Shown: positions 11,750 to 23,639, counted from the first letter of the stretch. The stretch is DNA of 64,000 nt from Serripes groenlandicus (GCA_031761405.1 JASEVX010000086.1:12501-76500); one strand, 5' to 3'. Program-made: numbers and translations. The notes: generated from the sequence alone by a model not told the origin.

Positions 11750-12490
11750 AATCGTTTATGGCTCACATTCGTGCTTTAATTTCCGGTGTCCAGGCAGAAA
11801 ATCACCCCGCTAAAAGTATCCACTACATAACAAAGTGTGCACATCATATGATAAAGTTACCACTACATAACAAAGTTTGCACAATATGTGTCACAACAGA
11901 ATATAATGAAAATAATCAACTAAACAATATAGAATTAAATGGACATTATATACTATTTAACTAATCATGCATCGGCAAATACGGATGGGATATTGGCTTG
12001 GCGTTTTCCATGCGTCCGTCTGTCTGTCCGGTGCCATATCTAAGGCATTGGTGGATGGATTTGAATAACACTGTATGGAAATGTTTACTTACATAATGAA
12101 ACGCTAGACAACAACTAAGATTACTTTAAAACGCAAAGAGTTATGTCCCCTTCATTTAAATTACTAGTTATCTCCATTAAATAAAATGTTTATCTCCCTT
12201 AAATAAAATGTTTATCTCAAATTTCTTATGAAAACTCTAGAGACCATATTTTATATCCGATCTTCATAAAAATTCATCAAAATCAAATCTCGGTCAAGCT
12301 CTAAAGATCTAAACTCAATAACATGCATGTGGAGTCAAAAACTAGATCATAGGTTCAAGTTTAAAAGGCCTTTGAACACTTCAGAGGCTCTATATTTGTG
12401 TACAAATATTCATGAAAGTTTATAAGAACAATAATTTCCAACAAATTAAGTTCATGTTTAAAACTGGGTCATGTTTGATCGAAAAAAAGT
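11750..12490. repeat. Dispersed repeat region, partly duplicated at 18.35-18.55 kb
   Basis: 11805-11945 (GCTAAAAGTATCCACTACAT, AACAAAGTTTGCACAA, AAAATAATCAACTA) is similar to 18397-18535 on the same strand. 12000-12490 looks like worn repeat sequence (AAAACTGGGTCATG). No exon was seen. Confidence 0.6.
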
Positions 12491-13833
12491 CGGACATAAT
12501 CAACACATTTTAAAACCCAGTTTTAAGTAGGTCAGGGCCCGTATTCACCAACCGATCTCAAGTTCGATTTTCGGACTTGAGACTAAATTATCGGACTCAA
12601 GTACGTTTTCGAGATTTAGTCCGTATTCACCAACCCGACTAAATTGAGAATCGAACTAAATCTTAGGATTTCGGACTCAGGATCGAAGTTCACTATGAGG
12701 CGTGCTAAATTATCGGACTAAATTGAAAAAAAGATGGCGTCAGCTCAAAGCTACCGCTTCGATATTTCAGTTGGACTTTTAATCAATGTAAACTTAGTGA
12801 TTTGGATGAAAAATAGGTGGAAATATACTTTTTGGCGATTATCTCCCATTGTTAGCGAACAAATTTGTAAATTTCCGGTTGGAATAGAAAATTAAATTTT
12901 GATGCAGCGGTCGGTGGTTGTCGATGTTTTCGCGGGTGAAAGTGATAGTTAAACATGTTAATACAGCAATAGGAAGTTTTATATTTGGACAATTATCAAC
13001 GATATCGAAAAGGAAAGTTTCCGGATTACAAACGGACAATCCCGAGTGCAGTGAACGAGTGACCAACATTCAGAAATTCACAGATTTTATTTCAATACTC
13101 GCTCAATCCAAAAGACAGACAAGAAATACATATTTGACACAGGGACGTGTCTAGAATAATCCTTCAGTCAATATTCATCCTGAACGGTGTCGATATATGT
13201 CGCTGGTAAGTTGTTTTCAATGAAAATGGGATTATTTTAAGTGGGTGGGGTAATTTAATAACAGTCGCTCTGACGGTTGTGCACTGACAAGATATATACA
13301 TACACAGCATGGTATTTCATTTGAAGTCAATAAATATAAAGCTGTTCAAATCGGAGAGTGTATGTGTGATGTTTGGTTACTTTTTAAATATAAATGTACA
13401 TATAATAAATTAGATTCTACAAATCTCATATATGCATCATGACTAGCATGCATGTGATCAATGTATTGAGTGTAAAAGAGACATATCATGTAAGGGTATG
13501 TGTTAATGACACTCCACTTTTGGCATCAGTTAAATTTATATTTATAGTTACTTTGTCATGTAACTAGCGGGAATACATTTATTTCCATTTCTTGTCAACA
13601 GTTGAATCTAGCACAAAACTACATGAAGATGGTCAGTGAGAAAAGCTGCAGAGACTGCATATGCACAGACTCAGCTGTGTCGTTACTGAACCCGGATACA
13701 TTGTGAATCAAATATCACAAACAGATCTCAATGATTGCAAATGTTCTTGTTTTATACATTACATTTCTAACAATCCATCTTTATTAATTTTAAACAATCT
13801 GATAAAGAGATTGTGTGATACTGTTAGTAAAAG

Positions 13834-13869
13834 CAGGGACACTATATTACATGTAATATAGTGTCCCTG
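13834..13869. repeat. Perfect 36-bp palindrome
   Basis: Two 18-nt arms starting CAGGGACACTATATTACA meet without a spacer. A second hairpin follows at 13874-13922 (arms AAGGAAATGCC / GGCATTTCCTT, 27-nt loop). Confidence 0.95.
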
Positions 13870-14308
13870 GTAAAAGGAAATGCCTAAGAAAAACAGAAGT
13901 TTAACTGTCATGGCATTTCCTTGATCATTTAGATTAGGAACACAGGGAAAAATATACTTGTGTTGGAATCAGTCAATTTAAGCATACATTTCATTGTGAA
14001 AGCATGACATTGATGTTTTCTTATTCTATCATTCACCATATTATTTCAACATGATAATTTATGATCTTTGTATTTTTATTTTCATTTCAGTGTTGATTCA
14101 TTGGTGACAGAAAGTATACAGAATTCCTGAATTCAAGGAGATGGGAAAACTGCCAGCCATAAACAGGCCTATACTCTGTGAATGCATGTGGACCAGAAAA
14201 AAACCTGTGATGCATATTATATATATATATATAAAACACATGTTTTTTACAACATCAGTTGAAAACTCTCATCAATTTTAAGCAGAGATATATATATACA
14301 TGTATTAT

Positions 14309-14493
14309 TTAACCCTTTCCCTCATATAGACGCTTTATGACGCCTTTGCAGCAGACAGCTTTTTGAAAACATAGTGACAAAAGAAGAAATTGCTCAAAAC
14401 AAGCAATTTTGCCTTTTTCACATTTTGTTTCCACTTTTAGTCATAGTTTATCCATCTTCTGCTGTAGAATTGTCATATAACGGAAATGGTTAA
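14309..14493. mobile_element. Family A MITE (nested in the 5.6-kb element)
   Basis: TTAACCCTTTCCCTCATATA at the left, TTAA at the right end (14490-14493). The right arm is shortened, and the centre AGAAATTGCTCAAAACAAGC is less symmetric than in other copies. Confidence 0.8.
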
Positions 14494-15368
14494 GATTATG
14501 ACTGTAGGAAAAGATTAATGAAAATGATATAAAAACATGTTGTCATTTTACATCATTTCAGTGAAATTTAATCTTACCCTTGCCAATACATGTATATGAT
14601 AAATTTGAAGAGTCTCTTTGAATAGGAATTTAATTATTGATTAAAGCTGATAACAATGTGACAAAAGACAGAATTGCTTGTTCGGAGCAGTTTCTCCTCT
14701 TGACATATTGTTATTTAAAGTCATCTGCACAGGACTGCTGGTAGTGCTGGAGCTTGTCTTTATGTAGAATAAGGTAGCTGTTATCTCACAGTAACACTTA
14801 ATAATAAGAAATGGCTATGTTAAGGACTGTATTGTGTGAAAACAAGTGCATGTAATAATATATTGAGAAAAAAATATGTCATATAAGTGGAAATGTTGTG
14901 TGAAATATAGATTTGCTAGGTTTTTAAAACCTAGAAAATTGTTATTTCACACAAGTTTTTCTACTTTTGCCACATTGCTTTCAACATTATTATAAAGCTG
15001 AACTCTAACATAGTAAACTTATAGAGTGGTTCCATATTTTTCTCCAAATTATTTCAAATTCTTTTGCTTCTGATTATTTTGTAGGAAAACATATTCTACT
15101 TTTTTCTATGTATTTTAATTATGTTACAACAGAGGAGTGACAGTAAGGAAAAGCCAGGAAATATGGAATATTTTTACTAATTATTGGTCAGTTTTATATA
15201 CCTTAAAATTTATTAGGATACTATTACATAGTATAATCTGTTATAGACCATTTATAGTACATTTTAAAACACTTTTTTGTTTGTTAATCCTTTGTTAAAC
15301 AGATGACTTTCAAAGCATTTGCTGGTATTAAAAAAAGGAACCGCTCTATAATTAAATAACAATAATAA

Positions 15369-15911
15369 CTAGAATTGTTTTGACAAAAACATATGTCTCC
15401 CCCTCAAATATCTGTCAAAATATCTCAAAACATTCCAACCTATAAAGCAGACAAACAAAAATTTAACCAAGTTGGACAGTACTCAATTTTTAATTACTAA
15501 TGTTTTGTCTTGACCTGGTACAAAGTGGACATGATTTCAAATGGTTTACAGAAACACATATTTTTACTGCAGCTGTAACATTCAAGACTGAAGTATTCTT
15601 CAAAACAGTTAACAACTGTTGCTAAACATAAGCAAGCCGTCTTGGAGATATTGAGTGGACAGGAAATAAAGCCTAACACCTTTGAGCTTCAAGCGTGACC
15701 TTGACCTTGAACCGGTATGGTCGAGACACGGGTTCTGCACGTCGCCTTGATGAGGTGAACATGTGACCCAAGTTTCATGAAAATCCTTCAAGCCGTCTGG
15801 GAGATATGGATCGGACCAGATTTTGGGGACGAACAGACAGACAGACAGACAGACAGACATCAAGGACAAAAACAATATATCTCCCCTGTATACAGGGGGA
15901 GACATAATTAT
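15369..15911. mobile_element. Family D repeat with ATGTCTCCCCC-type inverted ends
   Basis: The left end is ATATGTCTCCCCCTC and the right end GTATACAGGGGGAGACATAA, giving about 10 bp of terminal inversion. The interior has CGTGACCTTGACCTTGAACC, CCAAGTTTCATGAAAATCCT and an (ACAG)n tract at 15832-15860. The 112-codon frame here simply follows the repeat. Confidence 0.7.
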
Positions 15912-16532
15912 AATTGAGTCAAGTTGAAAACAATTTTTCTTTTTCAAAAATAATTTTCTGCAGAGGTGTCAGACAGTGTCTGTTTTAGAAAAAAGGGTTT
16001 AACTAAGAACTAGTTTCAGTTTAATGTTAAATATAAAATTTGGTTAGCTCCAAGTTCAGTTGAATAATAGACTTGTAAAATTAAATTAAATAAATTGTTA
16101 TTTAGAAGTTTCATTACCACAATATACATCCTAAGTCTTTTCCACCTGGCATTCAAGTTGCATCTACACCAAAAATGTTGAAAATAGTGTGACAAAGGGA
16201 GCAAATGCTCAATATGAGCAATTTCTCATTTTGCTACAAATATTTTTCAAGACAATTCAATAATTAAGTCATCATTTAATGAGATTTTTTTTTTAAAAAG
16301 TTCATGAATTACTGACTATATAACAATTTGCCTGAAAGCTTATTTTAAAGATGCCTGCTTCCAAAAAATGGGGGAAATGTGTTATCTTCAGAAATCTGCA
16401 TCAATAAAGGATGTTTTCATGCACTTCAAATGTAATTTTATTTTAGAATAAAAACTGGTTCTGACAGTACTTATTTTATAATATTATTTTAGTGTAGTTT
16501 CCACACATGTTACATTAAAGAATTGAATGACC

Positions 16533-16763
16533 TTAACCATTTCCCTCATATAGACGATTTCTGATGCCTTTGCAGCAGACAGCTTTTTTGAAAACAAAGT
16601 GACAAAAGAAGAAATTGCACAAAACTTGCAATTTCTCATTTTGTCACAATGTTTTCCACCTTTTGTCATAGGTTATCTATTTGATAAAAGAGATTTTCTA
16701 TTTTTTGACCAAATATGTTCAAAGTCTTCTGCTGCAGAATTGTCCTATGAGGGAAAGGGTTAA
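16533..16763. mobile_element. Family A MITE, well preserved
   Basis: TTAA at both ends (16533-16536 and 16760-16763). Left TTAACCATTTCCCTCATATA and right ATGAGGGAAAGGGTTAA are inverted repeats. The central GCACAAAACTTGC is a variant of the usual GCTCATTATGAGC. Confidence 0.88.
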
Positions 16764-17049
16764 ACATGTGCTATTTAGATATTTTTTCACAAAACAAAGA
16801 TTTAATAATATGTGATTATTATTATGTAGACACAGTAAACGGTTTATCTCTGTTAATTTATAGTTTGATGCATAAAGAATTTATATAGAATGAAAATAAT
16901 CTTGACTTATCATTTACCCTTGGTCCCTTTCCCTTAAAGATGTCACAAATTTAAGATATTAAGCACTCAAATATGTAGTATATTCTTTGAAAACATCTTT
17001 TATAAACAACGGAAAATCTTTTTAAATATAAGTATATATATATTTGTAT

Positions 17050-17176
17050 AACAGTTTAAAACAAATTGTAGTGAAAGAAAAAAATGCTCATGATAGAGAA
17101 TTTTTCCTTTACTACATGTTTTAATGCATCTGCTGTTAACTAATCAACATGTGTCTGCAAGTTGGAAAGGCTTAAT
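17050..17176. mobile_element. Partial family A MITE
   Basis: GTGAAAGAAAAAAATGCTCA, GAGAATTTTTCC and a right arm CAAGTTGGAAAGGCTTAA. Confidence 0.5.
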
Positions 17177-17361
17177 AATATGTTAATATTCTATGGAGCA
17201 ATATAGTCAATAGTTACTGTTAAGATATTGAATTCTTGGAAAAGCAAATTTTAGTTATTGGGAGCTGTTGCATATAGATCTATATGTTGACACATTTGTA
17301 CTGTGTAAACAAGTTTTGGTTTTGACACAGTTTAATAACATGAGACAATCCAGTTAATATT

Positions 17362-17755
17362 GACAGTGAAATACAGTTTAGTTCACAGTGTGTTTGTAAG
17401 AACCAAAAGCTTTCATTGCATTTAAGTTTTCAAAAATCATTTCCATGATAAACATGTTGTCGTCTAGGAGAAAAACACCGACATCTTGTTTACCGCGATA
17501 ATCGTGAGTCTTTATGCAGTAGCGAAAAAGACGACGAAATATATCATGCAACATATATTTCCAAAATGATTGTGATCAGTGAAATACAAAGTAAATCACA
17601 GGTCACAGTTTGTCTGTAAGAACAAAAGGCTTTCATTTAAGATTTCTGTCAATTTAAATCACAACATTGATAAAACATGTTGTCTAGGAAAAGTACACTG
17701 AAATCGTGTTTACCGCGATAATCGTGAACGAGATTATGCGTAGCGAAAAAGAACA
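17362..17755. repeat. Direct duplication, about 175-bp copies
   Basis: 17362-17535 and 17577-17755 share CAGTGAAATACA, AAGGCTTTCATT, AAACATGTTGTC and TTTACCGCGATAATCGTGA, then GTAGCGAAAAAGA. They diverge by several indels. Confidence 0.75.
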
Positions 17756-18240
17756 AATCAATCTTGACATGGATATTTCTGTGATTTGATTCTTTGCAAG
17801 TTTGCATTTTATGCTGATATGAAGGCCGATTATTAAAACAAAGCAAATAAATGGTAACGTGAAATTATCGATTGAGATGCCAGCTTTGTTTAAAAAAAAT
17901 GCGACAAAAACATAAATTCTAAAAATAGACAATAAAAGACTGGTTCCATCTTTTATTTGAGCTCTATTGCAGATAAGAGAACCAGAGTCGGTGCGCGGCC
18001 GCTTACGACATTTACAAACTGGACTAAATTGAGACCGTTTTAAAATGCGTTGGTGAATACGACTTCGGCTTAATCTTGGGGAATCCAAAAAACGAACTTG
18101 GGATTTGGATTTGGATTTAGTCTCAAGTCCAAAATAAAAAGTTTGGTGAATACGGGCCCAGGTATTCAAAATTGTTCAAAAACTTTTTTCCATTCTTTTA
18201 ATTTTGCGTTGGATCTCAACTCAACAAATACATCATTTAT

Positions 18241-18280
18241 ATGGGGGTGGGGGGGGGGGGGCGGGGGTTTGGGGGGTGAA
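18241..18280. repeat. G-rich tract
   Basis: GGGGGTGGGG followed by runs of G, interrupted by single C and T. Confidence 0.85.
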
Positions 18281-18639
18281 ACCACACCATATATTGGTAT
18301 TTTCATTCATAGATAACACCCATACAAAATGTTTACCCATAACCTATGAATCAACATCATATGCGCGCTTTTACTGTCGGTGTTGACGCAGAATACTATC
18401 CAGCTAAAAGTATCCACTGCATAACAAAGTTTGCACAAACTAGAATTAAGTTACCATAACATGACAAGGTTTGCACAAGATACAAAACATCACGACAGGC
18501 TAACATAAAAATAATCAACTACACAATATAATTAATGATCATTAATGTGGACATGATATAATGATTTGTGCACACACTGTAATAAAGTATAGACATAATG
18601 TTATAAAGGAAGCACATCATGTAATAAAGTGTCCACATA

Positions 18640-18732
18640 CTATAAAGTTGTATCTACATAATATAAAGATGTACCTACATAATATAAAGATGTATCTACA
18701 TAATATAAAGATGTATCTACATAATATAATAA
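18640..18732. repeat. 21-bp minisatellite
   Basis: About four copies of ATAATATAAAGATGTATCTA-type unit. Looser CATAATGTAATAAAG-like units extend to both sides (18555-18850). Confidence 0.8.
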
Positions 18733-19071
18733 AAACTGTCAGAATATTAGTACAAAACCACAACACATAACCATATACTGACATAAGATAAATATGTTTA
18801 CACAACATGTAAAGAACTTGGTACATAATGTAATAAAAAAAAACCACATAATAATAGAGTTTCATCGCTACCAAAGACAGTGCCGGCATTCCATACAAAA
18901 CTGAATGTTAGTATCTGGACGCATGGAAGAGGTGTTTTTATACAGACGTGAAACCATCATGGATTAAGTAGAACTTGTTCATCTAGAGCAAAATCTCTTG
19001 TTTTCCCGTACATATGTTTTATAATAACGCCTGCTGTAGACACGTCAATTATCGACTATATCAAGGTAAGG

Positions 19072-19233
19072 GTAACCCTATCCCACACACAGACGCTCTC
19101 TGACGCCTCTGCAATAGACGATTTTTGAAAACAATAGATGATCAATATCTCCCTTTGTCAGCGTGTTGTTAACTCTATTAAACAATTAATATATTATAAA
19201 TACAGAGTGTCCATATTTTTGGGAAAGGGATAA
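19072..19233. mobile_element. Family A MITE, shortened
   Basis: Left GTAACCCTATCCCACACACA, right GGGAAAGGGATAA. Much of the central palindrome is missing. Confidence 0.65.
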
Positions 19234-19458
19234 ATTACATCCATCTGTCAAGGATACATCATGTAACCCAGTCTTTATGTTATTTAGTCTATCTTATATG
19301 ACTCTGGCTTTCTTAAATGCAGACGTAGTTCAGACATCTGCAGCAGACGACTTTTGAACCTGTTGGAAAAAATAAATAATCATGACCAGGAAACGGACCG
19401 AGAGTGACACATGTCAGCATTCTAAGAAAATTACCATTACTTGAACATTACCACGGCT

Positions 19459-19671
19459 TTAACCCTTTTCCACATACAAACGCTTTCTGACGCAATTGCA
19501 ACAGACGACAATTGAAAAAAATGTAACAAAAGATGAAATTGCTCAAAACGGGCAAGTTCTCCTTTTCAAACAATATTTCAACTTCATTAGGTAGCAATGT
19601 TTCATTTACAGGCATTTTTCACATACGTCTGCTGTAGACACGTCAGTTGTGGACAGTATAATGGAAAGGGA
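19459..19671. mobile_element. Family A MITE
   Basis: TTAACCCTTTTCCACATACA at the left; the right end ATGGAAAGGGACA has lost TTAA. Central GCTCAAAACGGGC. Confidence 0.75.
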
Positions 19672-19861
19672 CAAACAGCACCTGCCTGCCAAGGTCATCA
19701 ACATATTATGTATCCCAATCTCTATGTAATTTCATCTATTTGTTATTGCCGACTTTTCACTGGCCTAAACACACGTGCACCGTGTCCTAACGATGTTGGA
19801 TCTTTATGCAACTGCACAGTCTCACCAGCTAATTCACTTTTGGCCAAGCTGTGATATAGAC

Positions 19862-19965
19862 ATTAAACCTTTTCCACATACAACAAATCTGTAGCGAGCA
19901 ATTTCTCCTTTTGTCAAAAAAGTTTTCAAAAGTCATTTGCTGAAGAGGCTTCAGATTAATCGGAA
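19862..19965. mobile_element. Partial family A MITE
   Basis: ATTAAACCTTTTCCACATAC, then GAGCAATTTCTCCTTTTGTC, with the middle deleted. Confidence 0.6.
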
Positions 19966-20429
19966 GAATTATTCCACGTCGGAGTGTCAATAAGGCCGCA
20001 AGTCGCCTGACGCGGTTCATTTTAAAGTAGAAATCGACTATGTGTGCCTAGGCACGAGAAAATCTGTTATAAATTATTATTTACTGAATTATTATTTATA
20101 ACTGTGACGTTTGGTAATCAGGATCAACCTTAGAAACGTCTCGTAAATTTAGCGTAAGGTCCGATAATTGTCTGTTTTGAACGTGAACTGTTATCGAACT
20201 GTGCGTCTTCACAGGCTGATCTGAACATTGGTTGAGGATCGATGTGTATTTGTTAGGATGGAGTCTTTTGACGGTTTTGTGCATTATATGCACTTAAAAA
20301 TAATTTTGCGCATCAAACCTTTATCATCATTCGTAAAAACTGAAGTTGTTTTCGTCGAAAACGATATCTAAGGTAGGTTCATTGAAAAGAAATATATGCG
20401 TTTCAGAAACATGAGCATGACAAATAATG

Positions 20430-20640
20430 AAATATGAACTGTCTGATCATAATGCACCGCCGCATGTTTCTGCCACCACTCGTCTGGAACTTGACATCAT
20501 GGACCTTAAGTGCATTCCCCATCCGCCATATTCACCCGATTTAGCTGCTATGGATTTCGCGTTTTTTTCCGTTAATAAAGGCACAACTCGAGGGACAGAA
20601 ATTCACAACTCTACATGAGCTTAAACTTCAAACACATCGC
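20430..20640 (+). pseudogene. Mariner/Tc1-type transposase relic (C-terminal DDE region)
   Basis: The frame at 20427-20575 reads DHNAPPHVSATTRLELDIMD then LKCIPHPPYSPDLAAMDFAF. This matches the mariner signature HDNAxPH...L.HPPYSPDLAPxD. The second catalytic Asp (HDNA) is kept as DHNA, and the third-Asp region PDLAAMD is recognisable. Around 20570 the frame shifts, and the next frame continues FPLIKAQLEGQKFTTLHELK, again mariner-like. The upstream two thirds of the transposase are absent. It is a fragment with a frameshift and cannot be active. Confidence 0.82.
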
Positions 20641-21218
20641 ATCAACTGTTTGCTTCAAACGGCTTCTCCCTAACCACTTGGCTAATTGGGATAAAACTTC
20701 ATTGGAAGCATCCTCTCAGTGACCTCTTCTAAATTCCTTCAAGTTGTTTGGATCCATGCAAAATTCTGGTTTCTATGGCAACCGAAAGAAAAAACTAGTG
20801 AAAACTTAAAAAATCTTCTCCTCCAAAACTATTTGGCCGATTTTCAAATAATTTTGTAAAAATGTTCCTTGGATGATCCTCTATCGGATTCCTTCAAGCT
20901 ATGTTGATTGGTCGAAAAACATACGCCAGGGGGTGGGGCTATTTTGTCTTATATGGCTAAAGTGAAAACTTAAAAAATGATCTTCTCCTCCGAAAGTATC
21001 AAGCCGATTTTCAAATAACTTGCATTGGGTGACCCTATATCAGATTCCTTCCAGCCATGTTGATTGGTTGGAAAACATGGCCACCAGGGGGCAGTGCTGT
21101 TTTGCCTTATATGTGTACAGTGAAAACTTCTACGAAAGATTATCTGGCAAATTTTCAAATAATTTGTAGAACTGTTTCTTGGGTGACTTGAGCGATACTG
21201 GCCATCTTGGGCCTCTTG
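20641..21218 (+). mobile_element. Family C dispersed repeat with repeated internal blocks
   Basis: GGATAAAACTTCATTGGAAG, GGATCCATGCAAAATTCTGG and two rounds of CTTCTCCTCCGAAA...GATTTTCAAATAA...GGTGACC. The end is GAGCGATACTGGCCATCTTG then GGCCTCTTGTTT. A family A right end (GTCGTCTGCTGCAGATGCGT to GGGAAAGGGTTAA, 21220-21276) abuts it. Confidence 0.68.
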
Positions 21219-21414
21219 TTTCAAAAGTCGTCTGCTGCAGATGCGTCAAAATATGTCCATATGTGGGAAAGGGTTAAAATGTTTCTTGAACTAATTCGCA
21301 AACAGTGCAGAGCCAGCAGAGACTGTAATATTGAAACACTGATTGATCTGGATCTACACAATTTGCTAATACCCCTTTGTATGGTTTTCCTTAAGAGTTC
21401 ATTTATAATTACAG

Positions 21415-21578
21415 GTCATGCAGGTTTAACAGGCAATATGAAAGAAGCTGGTCTTCATTACGCAAAAGGTGATAGTAAACAGTCGAATCCCTTATTGTCA
21501 AGCTGGAAACCCGAATATGACATACTGCCGGATCATCCAGTCAAGCTGAACTTAGATGGGATAGTTGTGAAGAATTAA
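21415..21578 (+). CDS. Possible terminal coding exon, function unknown
   Basis: A pyrimidine-containing acceptor ending TTATAATTACAG precedes an open segment: GHAGLTGNMKEAGLHYAKGD, SKQSNPLLSSWKPEYDILPD, HPVKLNLDGIVVKN, then TAA. The amino-acid composition is like a real protein: balanced, no low complexity, unlike the repeat-borne frames around it. No upstream partner exon was found, and I cannot name the family. It could be a lone exon of a plus-strand gene, a retained fragment of a duplicated gene, or chance. A family A MITE begins 8 bp after the stop. Confidence 0.35.
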
Positions 21579-21585
21579 CGTTTAT

Positions 21586-21786
21586 TTAACCCTTTCCCCC
21601 AGAACAAAACCTGCAGCAGATACTGAGAAAAATATGGAACATCTCTATTAATGAAAGTACAGTTATTGAATAACACATTTGAAATGATTGTGGCAAGCGA
21701 TGAAATTGCTCCTTTTGCCACAATGTTTACATAATTGTGTCTGCTGCAGATGTAACACAATGAATCTGCATGAAGTAAAGGGTTAA
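21586..21786. mobile_element. Family A MITE
   Basis: TTAACCCTTTCCCCCAGAAC at the left and AAAGGGTTAA at the right, both with TTAA. One side of the central palindrome is missing, so only GAAATTGCTCCTTTTGCCAC remains. Confidence 0.82.
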
Positions 21787-21939
21787 ATTTATATTAGAGC
21801 TTCATTGTAGTTAGTTCACTGCAAGTGGGAAAGGGGGTTAAGTCGTCTACTTTGAAAATAAGAAGCATAATAAACCGTTCAAAACTTTGTCAGATAAAAA
21901 TGCTCATTTTGAGGTTTCCTTCTGCAAAGGTATCTTAAG

Positions 21940-22700
21940 TCGCCATTGTCCTCTAAAAATAATCAAAGCACTGCAGTGCTGACGGCCTGGGGGCTGCTGG
22001 AAGCTTGGAGAAGTAGGGGAAATGTGAAAGGAAATAACAATTGCATTTTATGTTTATGTATTTATTGTCAAGAAGTTGAAAGATCATGTCAAAAATAGTA
22101 AATTTTATTAAACTGCCAATTTAAAAACAGAAGGACCTTGTTGGCACTATATCGCTCAACTGAGTGCAAGAGCTCACAAGTATGGACATTTAAGACATTG
22201 AGAATCAATGGGAAATGTGACAGCAGGTTTAGGCAGAATTTTTTGATGTTTCCGCAATAGTTCTCTAAACCATGTACTAGACTGGGAGAAAGTGTTTGAA
22301 ATATGCAAAACTCATCAAGACAATTATTTTGACAAGGATTCAAAATGCAACATCCAGTGTGCTATCAAGATTTTTCTTCATTTGGCCTAGTGACCTATTT
22401 TGTTTTTACCCGATATGACCTTTATTCGAACACGGACTAGATAACATGGCCTCTACAGTGTCTCTACAAGATTTACCTCTGGGCTGCCAACTCCGAAAAC
22501 ATTGTATAACTACTATGACCAGGGGCTAAAGCCCCAGGCCAAAAAGGGGATGAGATTTGATATAAATGATATGAGATTTATTAGAACTTAGAACTATGTG
22601 GTTATGATATTCTTGCAAATTGTTTCTACATTGTTATATATTGAGATTATGTGTCATATACATGTTTACTTGCATTGTTAGATTATGTTTTGTATTGTGT
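21940..22700. other. Unannotated stretch
   Basis: No exon or known repeat. GATATGAGATTTATTAGAAC-type AT-rich sequence dominates the end. 22089-22343 has an open minus-strand frame with no recognisable domain. Confidence 0.35.
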
Positions 22701-22710
22701 CATCATCTAA

Positions 22711-22917
22711 TTAAACCTTTCACGCATACAGTAAATCTGCAGCAGACGATCTTGAAAACATCTCAACAATAATATGGAAAATATCCCTTAATGAAGATAT
22801 ACTTATTGAATACAGTTGAACACATTGTGTCAGAAAGGAGAAATTGCTCGTTTTTAGAGGTTTTTAAATATGGTGTGCTGCAGAGGTACAAAAAGTTGTC
22901 TGTATTAGGGAAAGGTC
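22711..22917. mobile_element. Family A MITE
   Basis: Left TTAAACCTTTCACGCATACA, arm GCAGCAGACGATCTTGAAAA, right TATTAGGGAAAGG without TTAA. Confidence 0.75.
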
Positions 22918-23000
22918 TGAAAGCAGAAATTGATATTGCTTGTCAGAATAGTGGATATTGATAAATTTAGATATTTTGTATATTTATGACAGCTGTGATG

Positions 23001-23130
23001 TTAACCCATTGTCCACATACAACACATTTGCAGCTGCTGACTTTGAAATCATCTTGACAAACAAAGGGATTTTTTCTATAATTAACAGTATAATTATAGA
23101 ATACAGTTGAAAGCATTGTGGCAATAATGT
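23001..23130. mobile_element. Left half of a family A MITE
   Basis: TTAACCCATTGTCCACATAC through GAAAGCATTGTGGCAATAAT. The right half is absent. Confidence 0.65.
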
Positions 23131-23207
23131 TATTATTATGATTATATGAATGTGTTAGCAGATCTTTCTGAATTCCTCAAACAAAATTATGCCAAGGTTG
23201 GTTTTCC

Positions 23208-23431
23208 TTAACCCTTACCCAAATACAAATAGTTTCTGTTGGGTTTGCAGCAGATGACTTTTGAAAACATTGTGGCAAAAGGAGAAATAGCTCATGATGA
23301 GCTATTCCTTTTTTACCCACAGTGTTTAGTACTCTATTAAATAATTATACTTCCATTACCTCATGAAAGTTTTTTCCAAGAGGCTTTCAATGGTGTCTGC
23401 TTCAACGTTTGTGTATGTGGGAAAGGGTTAA
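23208..23431. mobile_element. Family A MITE, well preserved
   Basis: TTAA at both ends; left TTAACCCTTACCCAAATACA, right ATGTGGGAAAGGGTTAA. Central GCTCATGATGAGC. Confidence 0.88.
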
Positions 23432-23639
23432 GCACATCCTATGTGCTTAGTTAGTGATTATGCTTAAAGTAATTCTTAATATACATTGACGTCAGACTGT
23501 GATGTTGTTTCATGATCGGTTACAATGAGATTTGTTTTAACGAAAGAAATATTTGTGTCACACTATTCAGCTTCCAAAACTACATCTTGACCCTAATAGG
23601 GAAAATCATTCTGGGATAGCATAATTATTAGGAATGGTT

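Larger units (their letters stand above)
12533..18161. mobile_element. 5.6-kb DNA transposon with TIRs and CAG target duplication
   Basis: The element runs 12536-18158. Both ends start GGCCCGTATTCACCAA when read inward, diverge briefly, then agree again over GGACTTGAGACTAAAT. CAG flanks both sides (12533-12535, 18159-18161). Internal subterminal copies (CCGTATTCACCAACCCGACT at about 12630 and its inverse near 18045) add a second pair of inverted repeats. A 3-bp target duplication and ends of this type suggest a PIF/Harbinger-like element, but no transposase or Myb-like ORF is recognisable. It therefore appears non-autonomous or fully decayed, and it carries nested family A MITEs and a family D repeat. 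Confidence 0.82.

Noticed and set aside
15609..15947. 112-codon minus-strand frame with VCLSVCLFV
   Set aside because: The CLSVCLFV part is an (ACAG)n microsatellite inside a family D repeat.
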